This document shows, one piece after another, positions 35,505 to 43,884 of a DNA stretch of 64,000 nucleotides. The DNA is taken from contig NZ_JABJVV010000001.1 of the NCBI RefSeq assembly GCF_013155545.1, positions 434,001 to 498,000 on the forward strand, in the 5' to 3' direction. Source of the stretch: Caenimonas soli. Lineage in GTDB: Bacteria; Pseudomonadota; Gammaproteobacteria; Burkholderiales; Burkholderiaceae_C. The notes beneath the pieces were generated by a model. The model was given only the letters and a program-made list of their open reading frames with translations. It did not search any database and was not told where the DNA came from. The position numbers and the translations under genes were made by a program. The first letter of the stretch is position 1. Every line of letters starts with the position of its first letter.

Positions 35505-37540
35505 GCGGCCGTCCCGAATTGCAGGATGAACCGGGTATAGCTGCGCGGCTGGGTCATCACGCGCAGCTTGGCGCCCGCTTTCTCCACGATTTGCCGCACC
35601 AAGGCCAGGCCTACACCACGGCCGGCGTGCTCGGTGACCTCGGTGGCGGTAGAGAAATTCTGGTCGAAGATGAAGCCCAGCAGCTGCGAATCAGTCAGGC
35701 TGGCGGCGTCGGGCCTTAGTTGCGCTACCCGTTGGCGCACCGCCGGCACCTCGATGCCACGGCCGTCGTCGCTGAGCGTGACCTGCAGCCGGCCGTCGTG
35801 GCCCCGGCCGATTTCCAGCCGCAGCTCGCCCATGGCCGGCTTGCCGAAGCCCACCCGCTCAGCCGGCATCTCGATCCCGTGCACCACCGCATTGCGGATC
35901 AACTGGGGCAGCGCTTCGCGCAGCACGTGGGTGATCTCCTGCGGGATCGACGCATCGGCGATATGGGTGGTCAGGCGGACCTCCTTGCTGAGCGACTCGG
36001 CGACCCGCTGCGCCAGCGAGCGCAGGTTCTCGATCATGGCCTCGACGACACGCGGGCCCTCGATGGCCTCAGTACCGGCCAGCTTGCCCATGCGCTCGAA
36101 CACGCGGTACAGGCGCTCCACCTGTTCCTGCACCCGCGAGAGCTCCAGCACCACGGGGATCAGGTCTTCGCCCGACAGGTCGGGACGGCGCAGCAGCGGT
36201 GCCAGCGTGTTTTCCATCAGGTGCGCCTGGCGCGAAACGGCCATCAGGCTGAGGGCCGCCCCTTCTCCCTTGATGCTGTGGACCAGCCTGGCCGCTTCCT
36301 GTACCAGTTCCAGGTAAGCCTGGGGCCTGCGGCCCACTTCACGCATGGCCTGGTTCAGGTCCGCGAGCCGCGCCCGCGCGCCCACCAGGAAATCCTGCAG
36401 CAGCACCGGCTCGTGCTCCAGCACGCGGATCAGGTCTTCCACGTCGCTGCGGGCCGCCTCCTGTGTAGCCACCAGTTCGCGCTCCAGCAGCACCTTCTGC
36501 GTGACGTCGAACACCGTCACCAGCAGTTCCTTCACCACGCCCTCTTCCCGCACCTGCGTCATCTGGAAGCTGAGAAACTTCCGGCTTCCCCGGCTGCCCG
36601 CCGGCGCTGTGACTTCCACGTCACGCAGCGGATCGAGCTGGCTGAGCAACGCAGGCTTGACCTTGGGGTCGAACATCAGGTCGAGGTAGCTGCGCGCCTC
36701 GCTCGCCCGATCGGGGCTAAGCATGCCATCCAGCAAGGACCGGAAATCGTCGCCGGGGCGCACCGGGCGCATGAACAGCTTGGGCACCGATGCCGAGAAC
36801 TGGCCGCCCAGCTTGCCATCGGCACGCACCAGCAGCAAGCCCTCGGTCACGGTGTTGAGGATGTCCTCGGTCTCGCGGCGCGCGGATTCGGCCACCTGGT
36901 CGCTGGCGTTCAGGCGGCGCAGGAACTTGAAGACGATATAGACGAAGTTGATCAGGGCCAGCACGATCGCCAGCACCTGGATCTGGCGCATGCGATAGGT
37001 CTTGGTATTGGCGGCGGACTCGATGCCGCGGGCCAGGTCGTCGCACAGGGCCATCAGCCGGATGTTGCGCGCCACGGCTTTGTTGACCGCGATTTCGACT
37101 TCTTCCGTGCCGGGCTCGAGGGCCACGATCACCGGCCGCAGCGCCTCGTCCAGCGGACCCCACTCCTTCTCCAGCTTGCGCGTGGCTTCGCGCAGGTCAT
37201 CCGGGTTCAGGCCGAAGGCGGTGAATTCGATGTCCTGGCCCATCGAACCTTTGATGGCTGCCAGTGACTTCACGAAACCGGCATGGCCTTGGCCGAGCTG
37301 TGCCATGCTGGACTGGATCGGCATCTGCGAGCCTTTCTCCATCTGCAGCGTCAGCAAAGATTTGGTGATCTGCTGGGTGAGCATTCGCAGCTCGCCCGCG
37401 GAGTTGATGCGGCTGGCATCGCGTTCGAGCTGCGTCGATGCAAAGAAATTAAAGAGCAGGATTCCGATGTCCAGGATGATGAAAAGCAGGATCGCGAACA
37501 GCAGATCCCGGTACTTTCCCATCCCCAAGGTTTTTTTCAT
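35501..37540 (-). CDS. Membrane-bound CheA-like histidine kinase with PilJ-type sensor and Hpt domain
   Basis: A 679-residue membrane kinase. Two helices (about 12-32 and 186-206) bracket a periplasmic domain containing RINSAGELRMLTQQITKSL, the type IV pili chemoreceptor (PilJ) N-terminal motif. A PAS-like segment (225-350) and a short coiled region follow. An Hpt domain has phospho-acceptor His421 in LVHSIKGEGAALSL. The CheA-like ATPase has Asn550 in QLIRNAVVHGIE, G1 DDGRGIE and G2 GRGVGLALV. There is no CheW-binding P5 domain, so it does not form chemoreceptor arrays. It is the first gene of kinase-CheY-CheX and has a candidate Pho box 44 bases upstream. Confidence 0.9.
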   Translation of the reverse strand: MKKTLGMGKYRDLLFAILLFIILDIGILLFNFFASTQLERDASRINSAGELRMLTQQITKSLLTLQMEKGSQMPIQSSMAQLGQGHAGFVKSLAAIKGSMGQDIEFTAFGLNPDDLREATRKLEKEWGPLDEALRPVIVALEPGTEEVEIAVNKAVARNIRLMALCDDLARGIESAANTKTYRMRQIQVLAIVLALINFVYIVFKFLRRLNASDQVAESARRETEDILNTVTEGLLLVRADGKLGGQFSASVPKLFMRPVRPGDDFRSLLDGMLSPDRASEARSYLDLMFDPKVKPALLSQLDPLRDVEVTAPAGSRGSRKFLSFQMTQVREEGVVKELLVTVFDVTQKVLLERELVATQEAARSDVEDLIRVLEHEPVLLQDFLVGARARLADLNQAMREVGRRPQAYLELVQEAARLVHSIKGEGAALSLMAVSRQAHLMENTLAPLLRRPDLSGEDLIPVVLELSRVQEQVERLYRVFERMGKLAGTEAIEGPRVVEAMIENLRSLAQRVAESLSKEVRLTTHIADASIPQEITHVLREALPQLIRNAVVHGIEMPAERVGFGKPAMGELRLEIGRGHDGRLQVTLSDDGRGIEVPAVRQRVAQLRPDAASLTDSQLLGFIFDQNFSTATEVTEHAGRGVGLALVRQIVEKAGAKLRVMTQPRSYTRFILQFGTAA

Positions 37541-37583
37541 AGCGCGGTCACATAGTTAGATCAGGCGATCGTGCCGCGGCATG

Positions 37584-37601
37584 ATGACTTCCGTATGACA
37601 C
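37584..37601 (-). promoter_or_regulatory. Candidate Pho box upstream of the CheA-like kinase
   Basis: On the minus strand GTGTCAT (37595-37601), four bases, then AAGTCAT (37584-37590): six and five of seven matches to the half-site. The distance to the start codon (43 bases) equals that of the other Pho boxes here. The spacer is not AT-rich, which lowers confidence. Confidence 0.5.
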
Positions 37602-37632
37602 GCGCCCACTGGGACACGCGCTGGCGCAGCCG

Positions 37633-38127
37633 CTACATGGCCTCGAGGGCCTCATCCCAGGTCTGGACGTAGGGCGGCTTCGTCGCGAAATGGGTGTCGA
37701 TAAATTCACGGGGCGGGCAAGTGACCGGCCCCTTCTTGAACTTCATCTTGACCAGCACCTCGCCATGCTGCCGGCTCCCCACGAACATCGCGTGGGAAAA
37801 ATACGCGCACTTGTCGTCCGCGTAGATGATCGCCGTTTCCACGCGGACCCGCTGGAACACACCGATGGGCCGGGCGAACTTGACGAGTTGCGATGCGTTG
37901 ACGAAGTGCACGCCACCGCGAAGCAGCTTCCCGAACAATCTGGTCTTGAGCAGGAAGTCCAGTTGCGCCGCCTCGGCGAGTTGAAAGTACTTGTCGCTCT
38001 TGAGGACCCTGGTGCCGCAGTCCATGGGCGTCACCCGAAAATGCGATGTGACGCGCGAATGCGGGTCGGCCTTGGCCGCGAAAAGGGCCTGAATGAGCGT
38101 GAGCAGATTTCTGATGATCCCCGACAT
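37633..38127 (-). CDS. Thioesterase-like hotdog-fold protein
   Basis: A 164-residue protein. The sequence RVTPMDCGTRVLKSDKYFQLAEAAQLDFLLK followed by a hydrophobic strand region fits the 4HBT-like thioesterase family that has relatives of YbgC/THEM6 type, though the usual catalytic Asp is not firmly placed. The start is put at 38127 (MSGIIRNLLTLIQALF, an N-terminal hydrophobic helix). It lies in a group of small membrane and hypothetical genes; no specific substrate can be proposed. Confidence 0.65.
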   Translation of the reverse strand: MSGIIRNLLTLIQALFAAKADPHSRVTSHFRVTPMDCGTRVLKSDKYFQLAEAAQLDFLLKTRLFGKLLRGGVHFVNASQLVKFARPIGVFQRVRVETAIIYADDKCAYFSHAMFVGSRQHGEVLVKMKFKKGPVTCPPREFIDTHFATKPPYVQTWDEALEAM

Positions 38128-38231
38128 TGCTGCAGTACCCCTGTGTTCACCGACCATGGTACTGGTGCCGGCCATGGCGTCACGGCTTGTGCGCCCGATT
38201 TCGTCGCCAGCGGGACACTATCTTCCGCGGG

Positions 38232-38468
38232 TCACTGGGCCGCGCGCCGCGCCTCGAGTTGTACCAAGCCCAGGGGACTGACTGCTACGAGCGCAGCTTG
38301 CCCTGGCTCGTGAATATGGTCGATGAAGCCGCGTTCATTGGCTTCTTCCCAAACCGGCAGACGCGGACAGGAAGTACGCCAGGCCTCCAAGACTTCGGCG
38401 TATGGGCGCGGATGCGGGCCGATCCATTCGAGCAGATCCAGAATCAGCGGCTCTACAGTGTCAGGCAT
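38232..38468 (-). CDS. Small conserved-looking hypothetical protein (78 aa)
   Basis: A 78-residue protein beginning MPDTVEPLILDLLEWIGPHP. The start is supported by GGAGG spaced six bases upstream. The predicted structure is mostly helical with a small C-terminal sheet and could be a winged-helix-like domain; there is no signal peptide or membrane segment. It lies just after a possible 26-residue ORF and before the thioesterase-like gene, probably in one transcription unit. Function unknown. Confidence 0.7.
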   Translation of the reverse strand: MPDTVEPLILDLLEWIGPHPRPYAEVLEAWRTSCPRLPVWEEANERGFIDHIHEPGQAALVAVSPLGLVQLEARRAAQ

Positions 38469-38483
38469 CGAGGACCTCCGTCA

Positions 38484-38564
38484 CTAGCGGGCGTCCTTGT
38501 CCGGCTGGACATAGGGCACCACCTGGTCTTGCTCTGCTGGATGGTTGCTCTGTTTCTTATCCAT
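38484..38564 (-). CDS. Possible 26-residue peptide
   Basis: A short ORF starting MDKKQSNHPAEQD and ending PDKDAR. The ATG at 38564 overlaps the end of the preceding membrane-protein gene by eight bases and has GAGGAAA six bases upstream, an unusually good site for such a short frame. The peptide is very polar. Without comparison to relatives it could be a chance frame. Confidence 0.4.
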   Translation of the reverse strand: MDKKQSNHPAEQDQVVPYVQPDKDAR

Positions 38565-38853
38565 GGCTTTCCTCGCGGCGAATCTCAAGCTGCTTCTTGT
38601 TGCCTCTGAGAATTGCCATCGGAAGCACGACCGCATACGGAATCCACAACAACCAGTTGTACGGCCGGGGAAGGATCAGCAGCCCCAGGATGAACAATGA
38701 AACGGCAAGCCAGCTGATGACCGAGAAGCGGACCATGAAGGCTCGCTCCCTGGGGCCATTTGTGTTCTTGATGGAGAAATACGTGCCAACAACCCCGCCG
38801 AGGACGCCAAGCGAGGATCCAAGGATGATGCCGAGAAGAGCTTCGGAAGTCAT
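38557..38853 (-). CDS. Small membrane protein (98 aa)
   Basis: A 98-residue protein with three hydrophobic segments: ALLGIILGSSLGVLGGVVGTYF, SVISWLAVSLFILGLLIL and NWLLWIPYAVVLPMAIL. It overlaps the upstream DUF4345-like gene as ATGA. The tail is charged. No family recognised; it may act with its neighbour in the membrane. Confidence 0.65.
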   Translation of the reverse strand: MTSEALLGIILGSSLGVLGGVVGTYFSIKNTNGPRERAFMVRFSVISWLAVSLFILGLLILPRPYNWLLWIPYAVVLPMAILRGNKKQLEIRREESHG

Positions 38854-39275
38854 AGGGTTCGCGCCTTCTGTTTGACACTCGACGCGTTGCGGGTGGTGGC
38901 TACATGTGCCGCGACGATCACGAATGGCAACAGCAGTTCTGGGATGAGGTAGCCGAGCCATACGGCCGCCGGCTCGGGGAGCCCGACTTGGCTGATGGAC
39001 ACGAGCCTGCCGATTCCTGCGAAGAGGACCCCGAGCGCAAGGAGATACACCAACGTTCCTTGTTGGCGAATGGTAATGGCCGCCCAGCAGCTTATGAGAC
39101 CAGTGGAAAGGTAGACACCAGCCATGAATCGGTGGACATTATCGAGTCGCGGCGAGGTCTCCGGCTGTCCCAGGTACATCTGCAGCATGCCGCCGAATAC
39201 TGCGATTGCAGCGACAAGGAACAAGCAGACTTGCACAACACGCTGACTTGTCGGCATCGATGGGTTGGAGGACAT
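38850..39275 (-). CDS. DUF4345-like four-helix membrane protein
   Basis: A 141-residue inner-membrane protein with four hydrophobic segments. The pattern RFMAGVYLSTGLISCWAAI and the later GIGRLVSISQVGLPEP fits the DUF4345 family of unknown function. The ATG at 39275 is used; a GTG precedes it at 39278. It overlaps the 98-residue membrane protein gene. Confidence 0.7.
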   Translation of the reverse strand: MSSNPSMPTSQRVVQVCLFLVAAIAVFGGMLQMYLGQPETSPRLDNVHRFMAGVYLSTGLISCWAAITIRQQGTLVYLLALGVLFAGIGRLVSISQVGLPEPAAVWLGYLIPELLLPFVIVAAHVATTRNASSVKQKARTL

Positions 39276-39332
39276 CACACGTTCCCCTTGAAGTGGCCAT
39301 CACTCCTGCGACCAAGGATAGCTCAGACCCAC

Positions 39333-40307
39333 TTAACGTTCCAGCCCGTTTGCATTGCCGAGCAGTTCTTCGGCCTCGCGCACCATGCGGCGAAGAATCT
39401 CGCCCGCAGGCGCAACATCGCGGATCAGTCCCACTGCCTCACCGGCGAACACGCACGTGTTGTCAACGTCGCCCGCCCGGTAGGCTTTCCAGAAGCGGGC
39501 CTCTTCACGCTCGTTCGTGGCAGGTTCCGCAAGTTCCTTCTCCCGCCCATGCCATTCCATGGCGAAGCGTGTCTTCAGTACGCGCGCGGTGAATGGCTGC
39601 GGCCAATCGAACCGGCGAGCGATATCGACGACCGTGGTGCGGATCGTCGCATCACCCTCGGCCGTGATGGCAGCCGCATGAAAGGCCGGCGGGACGAGCG
39701 CTTCGGCGCTGGCCCAGAAACGCGATCCCACCAGCACGCCGTCGGCGCCAAGCATCATGGCTGCCGCAAGACCGCGCCCGTCCGCGATGCCGCCGGCCGC
39801 CACAAGCACCGTACTTGGGGCCGCGCCCGCGAGATAGTCGGCGATCTCCGGGACCAGTGTGAATGTTGAGCGTTCAAGCCCGTGACCACCCGCCTCCGCG
39901 CCTTGGGCCACGATCACATCGGCGCCATTCGACACCGCCTCGCGTGCCAAGGCGAGCGTCTGCACCTGGCATATCAGGGCCGCGCCGGCTGCCTTTATCC
40001 GCTGGGCGAATGGTGCGATTTCGCCGAAAGAGAGCATCACTCCCACGGGGGCATTTGCAAGTACCAGTTCGAGCAGGTGCGGCTTCCTCGCCAGTGACCA
40101 CGTGATGAATCCGCAGCCCACGCGGGCACCTGCGGCTGCCGAGAACTCGCGCGTGAGCCACTCGGCGTCCCCATAGCCGCCGCCGATGAGGCCGAGCCCA
40201 CCCGCCTCCGACACGGCGGCTGCCAGCTTGCCCCCCGCCACCAGGCCCATGGGCGCGGAAATGATCGGACACTGGATGCCGAGCGTCTTTGTCAATCGCG
40301 TCTGCAT
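39333..40307 (-). CDS. Nitronate monooxygenase family protein
   Basis: A 324-residue FMN-dependent TIM barrel of the nitronate monooxygenase (2-nitropropane dioxygenase) family. It shows the N-terminal LGIQCPIISAPMGLVAGGKLAAAVSEAGGLGLIGGG, the flavin-binding GAEAGGHG and the phosphate-binding VLVAAGGIADGRGLAAAMMLGADGVLVGSRF. It would oxidise alkyl nitronates such as propionate-3-nitronate. It is alone, divergent from ppx, with 145 bases between the two genes. Confidence 0.9.
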   Translation of the reverse strand: MQTRLTKTLGIQCPIISAPMGLVAGGKLAAAVSEAGGLGLIGGGYGDAEWLTREFSAAAGARVGCGFITWSLARKPHLLELVLANAPVGVMLSFGEIAPFAQRIKAAGAALICQVQTLALAREAVSNGADVIVAQGAEAGGHGLERSTFTLVPEIADYLAGAAPSTVLVAAGGIADGRGLAAAMMLGADGVLVGSRFWASAEALVPPAFHAAAITAEGDATIRTTVVDIARRFDWPQPFTARVLKTRFAMEWHGREKELAEPATNEREEARFWKAYRAGDVDNTCVFAGEAVGLIRDVAPAGEILRRMVREAEELLGNANGLER

Positions 40308-40452
40308 ACTGCCTTCCGAGTTAAGGGTGGAGTCTTGATGCCTGATGGGTCATAGAGCCCCTCCATTTCATGCACGAATGCCGAGGCAGTCAAGACCCTG
40401 CGTAGGGTCCGATGCAATCCCGGATCGAAGCCGGTGCTATGCTGATCCGCGC

Positions 40453-41943
40453 ATGAATACCGGAACACTTCTCGCCGCCGTCGACCTCGGCTCCAACAGT
40501 TTTCGCCTGGAGATCGGCCGGCTCGACCATGGCCAGATCCGCCGCACCGAGTACATCAAGGAAACCGTCCGGCAGGGCAACGGACTGGACGAAGCGCGCA
40601 ATCTCACCCCCGAAGCGATGGCGCGCGGCTGGGACTGCCTTGCCCGCTTCGCCGAACGGCTGGCCGGCTTCAAAAAGGCCCAGGTGCGGGCGGTGGCTAC
40701 GCAGACGCTGCGCGAAGCGCGCAACCGCGATGAGTTCCTGCGGCGCGCTCATCAGGTGCTGGGGTTCCCCATCGACGTGATCTCCGGCCGCGAGGAAGCG
40801 CGCCTGATCTACCAGGGCGTGGCCCACCTGCTGCCGCAGTCCGACGAGCGCCGGTTGGTGGTGGACATCGGAGGCCGGTCGACCGAGCTGATCCTGGGTC
40901 AGCAGTTCAACGCCAAGGTGGTGGAAAGCTACCGGGTCGGCAGTGTCGCCTGGTCCATGAAATACTTTCCCCAGGGCCAGTTCACCGCAGCCGCGTTCGA
41001 AGCGGCCGAGGTCGCTGCGCAAGCCTTCCTTGAGGAGGCGCTCAGCGCCTATCACCGCGACGCCTGGGACGTGGCCTATGGCTCATCAGGAACCATAGGC
41101 GCGGTGGGCGACATACTGGGCGCCGCCGGCTGGACCCCCGGCACCATCACCCGCGAAGGCCTCGATTGGCTGCGCGACCAACTCCTGGCAGCCCGCAGCG
41201 CGGACAAGGTGCGCATGGACGGCCTGAAGGAAGATCGGCGCCCTGTCATCGGCGGTGGGGTCAGCGTGCTGCGCGCCGTGTTCGACCTGCTGGAGATCGA
41301 CCAGATGCAGGCGGCCCAGGGTGCGCTGCGTCATGGCGTGTTGTACGACCTGCTGGATCGCGAGCATGGCGAAACCGACATCCGCTCTACCACCGTGCAG
41401 CGGCTCGCCGCCAAGTTCGAGGCCGATCCCGTGCAAGCCCAGCGCGTCGGCCGTGTCGCCTGTTCGCTGCTGCGACAGCTGCGTGCCGGCGATAGTGCCG
41501 CGGACTTGGCGCGTCACGAGCGCAAGCTGGGCTGGGCCGCACAGTTGCACGAGATCGGCAGCCTGATCTCGCACGCCGACTACCACAAGCACGGCGCCTA
41601 CATCCTGGACCAGACGGATGCGCTCGGCTTTGCCGTGCCCGAGCTGCATCGCCTCGGCCTCTTGGTGCTGGGACACCGTGGCAAGTTGCGCAAGCTCGAG
41701 GCGGACCTGGAAGACGAACTGCTCGTGCATCAGCTGTTGTGCCTGCGACTGGGCGTGATCCTGTGTCATGCGCGCCGCGATCCCGACCTGAAGGGCCTGC
41801 AGTTGCGCGTGGCGGGCCGCAAGATCGCGCTGTCACTGCGTCCGGAGTGGGCCAGGGCTTATCCGCAATCGGCCCACTTGCTGCGCGAAGAGGTTGCAGC
41901 CTGGCAGAAAACCTCCTGGGCCTTGGCATTGGCATTGGACTGA
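40453..41943 (+). CDS. ppx: Exopolyphosphatase Ppx/GppA
   Basis: A 496-residue actin-fold phosphatase that removes phosphate from polyphosphate ends (and may act on pppGpp). The N-terminal phosphate loop is AAVDLGSNSFRLEIGRL, the second motif is RRLVVDIGGRSTEL, and the HD-like C-terminal domain follows. The start at 40453 precedes the conserved first strand. It lies beside a CYTH-CHAD protein and ppk1, forming a polyphosphate neighbourhood, and is followed by a palindromic operator-like sequence. Confidence 0.95.
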   Translation: MNTGTLLAAVDLGSNSFRLEIGRLDHGQIRRTEYIKETVRQGNGLDEARNLTPEAMARGWDCLARFAERLAGFKKAQVRAVATQTLREARNRDEFLRRAHQVLGFPIDVISGREEARLIYQGVAHLLPQSDERRLVVDIGGRSTELILGQQFNAKVVESYRVGSVAWSMKYFPQGQFTAAAFEAAEVAAQAFLEEALSAYHRDAWDVAYGSSGTIGAVGDILGAAGWTPGTITREGLDWLRDQLLAARSADKVRMDGLKEDRRPVIGGGVSVLRAVFDLLEIDQMQAAQGALRHGVLYDLLDREHGETDIRSTTVQRLAAKFEADPVQAQRVGRVACSLLRQLRAGDSAADLARHERKLGWAAQLHEIGSLISHADYHKHGAYILDQTDALGFAVPELHRLGLLVLGHRGKLRKLEADLEDELLVHQLLCLRLGVILCHARRDPDLKGLQLRVAGRKIALSLRPEWARAYPQSAHLLREEVAAWQKTSWALALALD

Positions 41944-41969
41944 AACGGTATAAACTATATATACCGTTT
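41943..41969. promoter_or_regulatory. Perfect 10-bp palindrome, probable operator of the RHH protein
   Basis: AAACGGTATA (41943-41952) and TATACCGTTT (41960-41969) are perfect inverted repeats seven bases apart. They begin at the last base of ppx and end 17 bases before the ATG at 41987, and they contain TATAAA and TATATA that could serve as a -10 element. There is no T tract, so a terminator is unlikely. Ribbon-helix-helix proteins commonly bind such sites to repress their own gene. Confidence 0.65.
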
Positions 41970-41986
41970 ACTCAGAGAATCTAAAA

Positions 41987-42334
41987 ATGGCAACTGCAAA
42001 AAAGAAAGTCGCGAAGCCCGCGGCGCCGGCCCGCAAGGCTGCGCCCGCCAAGAAGGCCGCGCCCACCGTGAAGGCCAAGCCGGCCGCAGCGGCGCCCAAG
42101 GCCGAAAAGCCGAAGAAGCCCAAGCTGGTGCGCGACAGCTTCACCATTCCCAAGCTCGAATACAAGGTGCTGCAAGACTCCAAGGACCGCGCCGCCGCGC
42201 TGGGCCGGCCGGTCAAGAAGAGCGAGGTGCTGCGCGCCGGGCTGAAGGCGCTCGCCGGCATGAATGACACGGCTTTCGTCGCCGCGCTGGGCGCCGTGCC
42301 CGCACTCAAGACCGGCCGTCCGGCCAAGACCTGA
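41987..42334 (+). CDS. Lys/Ala/Pro-rich protein with C-terminal ribbon-helix-helix domain
   Basis: A 115-residue protein in two parts. Residues 1-47 are almost wholly Lys, Ala and Pro in AKK/APA-type repeats, like bacterial H1 histone-like tails (AlgP, HctB, PhaF). Residues 48-92 (VRDSFTIPKLEYKVLQDSKD, then KKSEVLRAGLKAL) have the strand-helix-helix pattern of RHH DNA-binding domains. It probably binds DNA specifically through the RHH part and non-specifically, or binds polyphosphate, through the tail. Its position between ppx and a CHAD gene and the palindrome upstream suggest an autoregulated nucleoid- or polyP-associated factor; this is inference. Confidence 0.75.
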   Translation: MATAKKKVAKPAAPARKAAPAKKAAPTVKAKPAAAAPKAEKPKKPKLVRDSFTIPKLEYKVLQDSKDRAAALGRPVKKSEVLRAGLKALAGMNDTAFVAALGAVPALKTGRPAKT

Positions 42335-42356
42335 GGACTTCCGACGGGCTGCCTTT

Positions 42357-43841
42357 TCAGTTCCAGAACGGGCGCGTCCTGGCGAAGGCGCGCATGGTTT
42401 TCTGGCAAGACGCGGCGTTCGGTTCCGTACGGGCGCTGAGCCAGCCCACGCCGAACCAGGCGTTCGGATCGTTCGCCGTCATGCCACGGTATAGCTCAAG
42501 GGCCATCAGCTCGTCGTTGTAGCGCCCCAAGGCGTCCTGCACCGGCTTGAGCCTGGCAACAAACACTTCAGTGTCGTGCCTGCCGAACAGCGGCGCCAGG
42601 AACTCGACCAGGTAACGCAGCCGCTTGAGGCGCTTGCGCACGCGGTGCTGCCGAGCGGTGTCGAGCTTCGCGAACTTGCGGCCGTCGCGCACGCATTGCG
42701 AATACAGCTTGTCGAGGCCCCGGCGCAGCAGCTTCCTGGCCTTTCGCCCGCCTTTGTCGGCGCCCGGCAAGGGATCGCCGTGCGCCAGCCCTAACAACCC
42801 TAACAGCGCGTCCTGGAATGCGGGGGACCGAACCACGGCGCCCGGATCGGGAACATCGTCCCCCAGCTGCCGGAGATCGACGATGGGACCGCCGGCCTGT
42901 TCAATCAGGGGCTCGAGGCTGCCGGCGACGTAGTGGTGATCCCGATGACGGCCGAGCTCCCTGAAAACGTGAACCAGCGAATCCTCCCATTGCGCGCCCA
43001 GGTCCACCTTGAGGGCACTACCAAGCTCGCGCGATGCCGTGCGCCACCGCCGGATGCCTACCCGCAGCTGGTGGATATGCTCTTCATCTTTGCTGCCTGC
43101 GGCAATCTCGCTGGCATTGCCCAACACCTGCTCCAGGCAGCTATCGAACACCTTCCCAGCGACATCGCGGGTGTCCGCCTGCTTTGGAATATCGACAGCG
43201 CGTGCGTTGACGGCGGGCCCGAAGGCGCTGCCACTGGCCAGCCGCATCCCCTTCTCCGCCTTGCTCACCGTTCCCAGCCACAGGCCGTGCCGGGCGCACC
43301 ACGCGCGCGCCACTTCAACGGCAGCGGCTGCCTCGCCTTCCTTCAGTTCGAACTCGACCTCGCAGAGTTCGCGCGAACGCCCGCCCGCTGTGATCCGGCC
43401 CTGGTCGAACGCGATCTCCACCTGCGACGCGCCCACCTCCTGCACGCGTATCAGCCGTTGCACGGTCGTTTCGAAACGCGGCAACAAATCCTGCGCGCGC
43501 GACCCCTTCAGCGCCCGCATGAGGAGGCGCCCAACAGGAGTCCCCTCGTGCCGCCCCAGGTCGACGGACGGCGCAGCCTCTTCATCTGCGGGCCACGGCA
43601 CGGGAACCTCGTGCTCCAGGCGCTCCAGCAGCTTGTCGCCCACTCCCTTGAGGGCCTGCACCCACTGGTCGTCTTCCTTTCGCAGCCGCAAAACGAGTTG
43701 ATGGCGCCGCAGAACCTCGTCGTCCGTGTCGAGATAGATCGCGCGGAGTTGCTGCGTCCGCACCGGCCCCTCCTTCAATGCGGCGCGGACCGCCGGAGCC
43801 CTCTTGCGGGGCACCTCCAGCTTGATCTCGAACTCCGCCAT
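42357..43841 (-). CDS. CYTH and CHAD domain protein (inorganic triphosphatase YgiF-like)
   Basis: A 494-residue protein with two polyphosphate-related domains. The N-terminal CYTH domain opens with ExExK (Glu3, Glu5, Lys7) and has the usual acidic/basic tunnel residues; it hydrolyses triphosphate in relatives such as YgiF. The CHAD domain (about 210-485) has conserved His and Arg residues in EHIHQLRVGIRRWR and the second half-repeat HRVRKRLKRLRYL; CHAD domains bind polyphosphate granules. The start at 43841 precedes the ExExK motif. It is divergent from dgkA with only 43 bases between. Confidence 0.92.
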   Translation of the reverse strand: MAEFEIKLEVPRKRAPAVRAALKEGPVRTQQLRAIYLDTDDEVLRRHQLVLRLRKEDDQWVQALKGVGDKLLERLEHEVPVPWPADEEAAPSVDLGRHEGTPVGRLLMRALKGSRAQDLLPRFETTVQRLIRVQEVGASQVEIAFDQGRITAGGRSRELCEVEFELKEGEAAAAVEVARAWCARHGLWLGTVSKAEKGMRLASGSAFGPAVNARAVDIPKQADTRDVAGKVFDSCLEQVLGNASEIAAGSKDEEHIHQLRVGIRRWRTASRELGSALKVDLGAQWEDSLVHVFRELGRHRDHHYVAGSLEPLIEQAGGPIVDLRQLGDDVPDPGAVVRSPAFQDALLGLLGLAHGDPLPGADKGGRKARKLLRRGLDKLYSQCVRDGRKFAKLDTARQHRVRKRLKRLRYLVEFLAPLFGRHDTEVFVARLKPVQDALGRYNDELMALELYRGMTANDPNAWFGVGWLSARTEPNAASCQKTMRAFARTRPFWN

Positions 43842-43884
43842 TGCTGCTCCTTTTGCCGTCATCATTGTCGGCGACAATCCGGGC

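Noticed and set aside
40308..40452. Search for a Pho box between the nitronate monooxygenase gene and ppx
   Set aside because: Only scattered GTCAT-like pieces without 11-base spacing; nothing else clear in this gap.
41943..41969. Palindrome after ppx considered as a terminator
   Set aside because: AT-rich stem and no T tract; position next to a DNA-binding protein gene fits an operator better.
43842..43884. Possible Pho half-site CCGTCAT between the CYTH-CHAD gene and dgkA
   Set aside because: Only one half-site; the in-phase partner does not match.
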